The notes below the pieces were generated by a model. The model was given only the letters and a program-made list of their open reading frames with translations, did not search any database and had not been told where the DNA came from. From the NCBI RefSeq assembly GCF_000974445.1, contig NZ_BBOJ01000034.1, forward strand, positions 26,568 to 90,567: a DNA stretch of 64,000 nt, in the 5' to 3' direction. Shown in pieces: positions 61,131 through 64,000 of this stretch. How positions within the stretch are numbered: position 1 is the first letter of the stretch; every line of letters starts with the position of its first letter. Source of the DNA: Lentzea aerocolonigenes (GTDB lineage Bacteria > Actinomycetota > Actinomycetes > Mycobacteriales > Pseudonocardiaceae). The position numbers and the translations under genes were made by a program.

Positions 61131-61687
61131 GCGGCGTGCGGGTGCACCCCCAGGGACTGTGCGAGTCCGACGACGTAGGGGAGGGCACGCGCGTGTGGGC
61201 GTTCGCGCACGTGCTGCCAGGCGCGCGCATCGGCCGTGACTGCAACATCTGCGACGGCGCGTTCGTCGAGTCGCGCGCGGTGCTGGGCAACAACGTGACG
61301 GTCAAGAACAGCACGTTGGTCTTCGACGGCGTGACGTGCGAGGACGACGTGTTCCTCGGCCCGAACGTGTTGTTCACCAACGACCTGCGCCCCCGCGCGC
61401 ACATCAAGAAGACCGGCGACGCCCTGGAGACCACGCTGGTCCGCCGCGGCGCGACGCTGGGCGCGGGCACGGTCGTGGTGTGCGGCACGGAGATCGGCGA
61501 GCACGCGTTCGCCGCGGCCGGTTCCGTGATCACCCGCTCGGTGCCGGCGCACGCGTTCGTGGCGGGCAACCCGGCGGTGATCAAGGGCTGGGTCTGCGCG
61601 TGCGGTGCGCGGCTCGACGGCGACCTGGCGTGCCAGGAGTGCGGTACCCGGCACGAGGAGACCCCGGACGGCCTGAAGGCCCTCTAG
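61127..61687 (+). CDS. WbpD-like N-acetyltransferase with C-terminal zinc ribbon
   Basis: 186 residues. Hexapeptide repeats build a left-handed beta-helix (ARIGRDCNICDGAFVESRAV, GVTCEDDVFLGPNVLFTND), then GAGTVVVCGTEIGEHAFAAAG. The catalytic-type Asn/Asp and lysine positions match WbpD/WlbB-like UDP-amino-sugar N-acetyltransferases. An extra C-terminal CACG...CQEC pair looks like a small zinc ribbon, not usual in WbpD. It is the last gene of the cluster, followed by a terminator. Confidence 0.9.
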   Translation: MSGVRVHPQGLCESDDVGEGTRVWAFAHVLPGARIGRDCNICDGAFVESRAVLGNNVTVKNSTLVFDGVTCEDDVFLGPNVLFTNDLRPRAHIKKTGDALETTLVRRGATLGAGTVVVCGTEIGEHAFAAAGSVITRSVPAHAFVAGNPAVIKGWVCACGARLDGDLACQECGTRHEETPDGLKAL

Positions 61688-61697
61688 CGCGCTTCCT

Positions 61698-61740
61698 GAG
61701 CCGCCGGAGCCCTGCTTGCAGGCTTCGGCGGCTCTTGCGT
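61698..61740 (+). terminator. Terminator after the glycan cluster
   Basis: GAGCCGCCGGAGCC pairs with GGCTTCGGCGGCTC with one mismatch around a short loop. It lies between convergent genes. Confidence 0.8.
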
Positions 61741-61749
61741 GTGTTCAGG

Positions 61750-62262
61750 TCAACTGACCTGGTCGAGCCACGTGCGATAGCGGCTTCGGAAAGGTTCCGC
61801 AGGCTCGCGCAGTGCTGCTGACAGCCACCCGGAGGTCGCCTCGGCACGTGCGATGACGTCCGGCGGATAGCCGTAGCGGATCTGATGCAGCGCGAACTCG
61901 TCCTCGTCGTCGACGAAGACGGACCCGTCGGCCCGTGTGCGGCAGACGTCCAGATCCAGGTCGACCGTGGTCACTTCCCCGGGGTGCGGCCAGTGGGCCG
62001 GGGTGGTGATGTCGCAGTACACGTCCAGGCGAGCCGGAGCTGCCTGAAACAGAGCCGTCCACCAGGCATCGTGAGGAAAGAGCATGACTCGGCGCTCTTC
62101 GGTCGCGTACAACGCGATCCGGCTGCCGTCGCTGCAGATCGTCCCGATCCTCGCACCGAGCCAGATCCCGTACTCGTCCTCACCCAGCCGAATCATGGAA
62201 ATGTGCCGGTGCGGACTGCCGTCGAACTTGCGGACCACGACCTGGACTTCGTTTTCCCCCAT
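61750..62262 (-). CDS. DUF402 domain-containing protein
   Basis: 170 residues from ATG 62262. DUF402 is identified by the central LFPHDAWWTALF, DVYCDITTPAHW and DLDLDVCRTRADGSVFVDDEDEF block, the acidic part that binds a divalent metal in the nucleoside-diphosphate phosphatase members. Streptomyces FomD-like proteins belong here. It could be a nucleotide or nucleotide-sugar phosphatase. It is divergent from the XRE regulator with 75 bases between them. Confidence 0.88.
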   Translation of the reverse strand: MGENEVQVVVRKFDGSPHRHISMIRLGEDEYGIWLGARIGTICSDGSRIALYATEERRVMLFPHDAWWTALFQAAPARLDVYCDITTPAHWPHPGEVTTVDLDLDVCRTRADGSVFVDDEDEFALHQIRYGYPPDVIARAEATSGWLSAALREPAEPFRSRYRTWLDQVS

Positions 62263-62337
62263 GACGCGACGGTACCGTCTGTTTTCACCCGAACGAGCCG
62301 TTCTTTGGAGTTGCTTCAACGGTTAGCGTGCAAGAGC

Positions 62338-63258
62338 ATGACCGCGATCATTTCCACCGCGTACAGCCGCGATCTGGGCGACGAGCTGCGCAGGATACGA
62401 GAGACCTGCACCAGCTTCGGCGGCCGCGCGATGGCCGCCCAACTCGGGTGGGACCCGAGCAAGGTGTCGAACATCGAGACCGGCAAGGCCCGCGCGAGCG
62501 ACGTCGACCTCGCCCAGTACCTGGCGACGTGCGGCAAGGACCTCGACTACCTCCAGGACTTCGGCAACCGCTACCGCCACGCCTTCGACCTGTACTTCGC
62601 CCAGGGGCCGACCACACTGCGCACACTCACCATGGCCGAGTCGATGGCAACGAAGATCTTCGTCTACGAAGTCTTGGCGATTCCGGGTCTTCTGCAGACG
62701 GAGTCCTTCGCACGCGCGCTGTTCACGGAGGTCGGATGCCATTCGCCGGAAGAAGTCGAGGACGGTGTCTCGCGCCGCATGGGGCGGCAGAGCATCTGGC
62801 AGCGGCCGTACCGCCCCGAATGCCTGTTCTACGTGCACGAGTTGGCGCTGCGGATGCGGATCGGCGACGCGAAGGTCATGGAGGACCAGTACCTGCGCCT
62901 TCTCTTCAACGCGCACATCCTGCGAGTTGTACCCGCGAGCGTCAAACCCGTCACGCTCCGCTCGAAGTGCACGTTGTTCGAGTTCGCCAAGGCAGCACCC
63001 CTGGCCTACACGGAGTCCGACCTGGCCAAGGTATTCGTCCAGGACGATGCGGCCATCGCAGCGACCAGGAAGCTCTTTGAGCGGTTGGATGCGGTCGCCC
63101 TGGAGTCGGGTAGCCCAGGGGAGTTTCACCCCTGGGCTCCCACAGATCCCGGCGTGACAGTCTCCCGTCACCGGGCTCTTGTCACTCTGGTCACCAGACG
63201 CGCGGGACCGAAGTTACCCAGGTCCAGTGCGCGAACATGCGGGGGTGTCGCTGCGTGA
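62338..63258 (+). CDS. XRE/DUF5753 regulator, 3' end replaced by antisense group II intron
   Basis: 306 residues as it reads. XRE helix-turn-helix (about 15-60: LGDELRRIRETCTSFGGRAMA with the recognition segment SKVSNIETGKAR) and DUF5753 domain (about 90-255), through FERLDAVALESG. At about 63105 the sequence enters the 3' end of a group II intron on the other strand, so the last about 50 residues are the intron's complementary sequence. The natural C-terminus, and the DUF397 gene that normally follows this type, would lie beyond the insertion. DUF5753 proteins control differentiation and antibiotic production in Streptomyces. Confidence 0.85.
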   Translation: MTAIISTAYSRDLGDELRRIRETCTSFGGRAMAAQLGWDPSKVSNIETGKARASDVDLAQYLATCGKDLDYLQDFGNRYRHAFDLYFAQGPTTLRTLTMAESMATKIFVYEVLAIPGLLQTESFARALFTEVGCHSPEEVEDGVSRRMGRQSIWQRPYRPECLFYVHELALRMRIGDAKVMEDQYLRLLFNAHILRVVPASVKPVTLRSKCTLFEFAKAAPLAYTESDLAKVFVQDDAAIAATRKLFERLDAVALESGSPGEFHPWAPTDPGVTVSRHRALVTLVTRRAGPKLPRSSARTCGGVAA

Positions 63259-64000
63259 TTCCCCACCAGCACTGGAAGGATTTCTTCTTGGCCCGCAACC
63301 GTTTGTACTTCTTACGGATCCAGCGCATCAGGTAGGCGTTGATGCGCGACAGGAGTTGATACAGGGCGGAGCGGTAGAACGCTCCGTAGTACTGCATCCA
63401 GCCTCGCACGACAGGGTTGATCCTGCCTGCGAGGTCGGCGAAGGAGTGACCGGTACGTCGGTGCAGCCGCCAGGACCGCACTTCCGCGTTGATCTTGTTC
63501 AGGGCGTCCTTGCTGATCGCGGGCAAGAACCTGTTGAAGTTCCCGTTCTTGCCCCGCGCCCGCCGCTGCCGGAACGTGAATCCCAGGAATGTGAACGACG
63601 TGTGCTCGTGCGAGCCTCGCCGCTTGCCGTCCTGGCAGTACACGATCTTCGTCTTGTCGGGGTGCAGTCGCAGCCCGACCTGTTCCATCCGCTGCGCTAT
63701 CGCCCTGGCCACAGTTTCGGCCTGGGCCTTGCTGGCGCAGTGCACGACGGCGTCATCGACGTACCGTTCGAACGGGACGGTCGGGAACTCCCGTGCCATC
63801 CACGCGTCGAACGCGTAGTGCAGGAACAGATTCGCCAGCACCGGTGAGACCGCGGACCCTTGCGGGGTGCCGCGATCCCGTTGCACAAGGCGGCCGTCCG
63901 CATGTTGCAGCGGCGCTCGCAGCCACCGCTTCACATACAGCACGACCCATGGGGCGTCGGCGTGTTCCTCCACCGCTGTGACGATGAGGTCCCATGGCAC
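63105..64000 (-). mobile_element. Group II intron (3' part), antisense in XRE gene
   Basis: On the minus strand the region runs from the reverse transcriptase coding part through domain V (63143-63178) and domain VI (63111-63138). Domain V shows the AGC triad, a GAGA tetraloop closing TGAC/GTCA, and a two-base bulge; domain VI has a perfect ten-base stem (63112-63121, 63129-63138). The 3' boundary is at about 63105-63110. The 5' half lies beyond the window. It has been inserted opposite to the host gene. Confidence 0.9.
63191..64000 (-). CDS. ltrA: Group II intron reverse transcriptase/maturase (C-terminal part)
   Basis: At least 270 residues; the N-terminus lies beyond the window. TPQGSAVSPVLANLFLHYAFD and the catalytic YVDDAVVHC are reverse-transcriptase motifs; LRLHPDKTKIVYC and the FLGFTFRQRRAR stretch lead into the GIIM maturase domain (RRTGHSFADLAGRINPVVRGW), ending in PRMFAHWTWVTSVP. 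No HNH endonuclease follows. It mobilises the intron by target-primed reverse transcription and helps splicing. Confidence 0.95.
   Translation of the reverse strand: MPWDLIVTAVEEHADAPWVVLYVKRWLRAPLQHADGRLVQRDRGTPQGSAVSPVLANLFLHYAFDAWMAREFPTVPFERYVDDAVVHCASKAQAETVARAIAQRMEQVGLRLHPDKTKIVYCQDGKRRGSHEHTSFTFLGFTFRQRRARGKNGNFNRFLPAISKDALNKINAEVRSWRLHRRTGHSFADLAGRINPVVRGWMQYYGAFYRSALYQLLSRINAYLMRWIRKKYKRLRAKKKSFQCWWGITQRHPRMFAHWTWVTSVPRVW

Overview
The window is a 64 kb stretch of very GC-rich DNA with strong G/C preference at third codon positions, frequent GTG and TTG starts, ATGA/GTGA gene junctions and long spurious antisense frames. Together with the gene content (MoxR-DUF58-transglutaminase cluster, LAL regulator, Ku, a LanM lanthipeptide synthetase, an XRE/DUF5753 regulator) this points to a filamentous actinomycete, most likely of the Pseudonocardiaceae. 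That assignment is inference; no rRNA or species marker is present.

Layout. 1-5.4 kb: a membrane-anchored fibronectin-type protein, MoxR ATPase, DUF58 protein, a possible 77-residue linker gene and a transglutaminase-fold membrane protein whose catalytic Cys and His are replaced, probably one transcript. 5.4-8.3 kb: a membrane Ser/Thr kinase with a partner protein, and a DUF4230 protein. 8.4-13.9 kb: PAC2 and YjbR-like genes, the coupled thyA-folA pair with a truncated acyl-CoA dehydrogenase remnant directly upstream, and a MarR regulator divergent from an SDR and an aldo/keto reductase. 13.9-17.9 kb: a three-gene MacAB-like ABC system and another SDR. 18-22.8 kb: small DUF genes and a convergent cluster of a HemK-like methyltransferase, CDGSH protein, haem-oxygenase-fold diiron candidate and YbdK-type glutamate-cysteine ligase. 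22.8-25.6 kb: a LAL-type regulator. 25.7-34.2 kb: a class II lanthipeptide-like locus (LanM, a cysteine-free candidate precursor, a divergent XRE/NTPase regulator), then a membrane alpha/beta hydrolase and an S41 peptidase. 34.3-43.8 kb: two tandem secreted paralogues, a LuxR-type regulator, a subtilisin, a PIG-L deacetylase, a LAATG sortase substrate, a nuclease-helicase and a minimal Ku. 43.9-49.2 kb: a zinc-ribbon SDR, a HAD phosphatase, a tiny acidic protein and a TRPM-SLOG/SLATT pair that resembles a nucleotide-sensing defence module, then DUF2306 and S4 proteins.

49.5-61.7 kb is a surface-glycan cluster: a polyprenyl-phosphate sugar transferase, a Gfo/Idh oxidoreductase, a sugar epimerase, two DegT aminotransferases and two left-handed-beta-helix acetyltransferases, surrounding a 1593-residue secreted protein that carries a dimethylformamidase-like domain and four DUF4082 repeats. 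The sugar enzymes fit synthesis and acetylation of an amino or diamino sugar nucleotide and its loading on a lipid carrier. The window ends with a DUF402 gene and an XRE/DUF5753 regulator interrupted by an antisense group II intron whose reverse transcriptase, domain V and domain VI are visible.

Most promising for new biology: the cysteine-free LanM substrate candidate, the SLOG/SLATT pair, the HemK/CDGSH/diiron/YbdK cluster, and the glycan cluster with its giant secreted protein.
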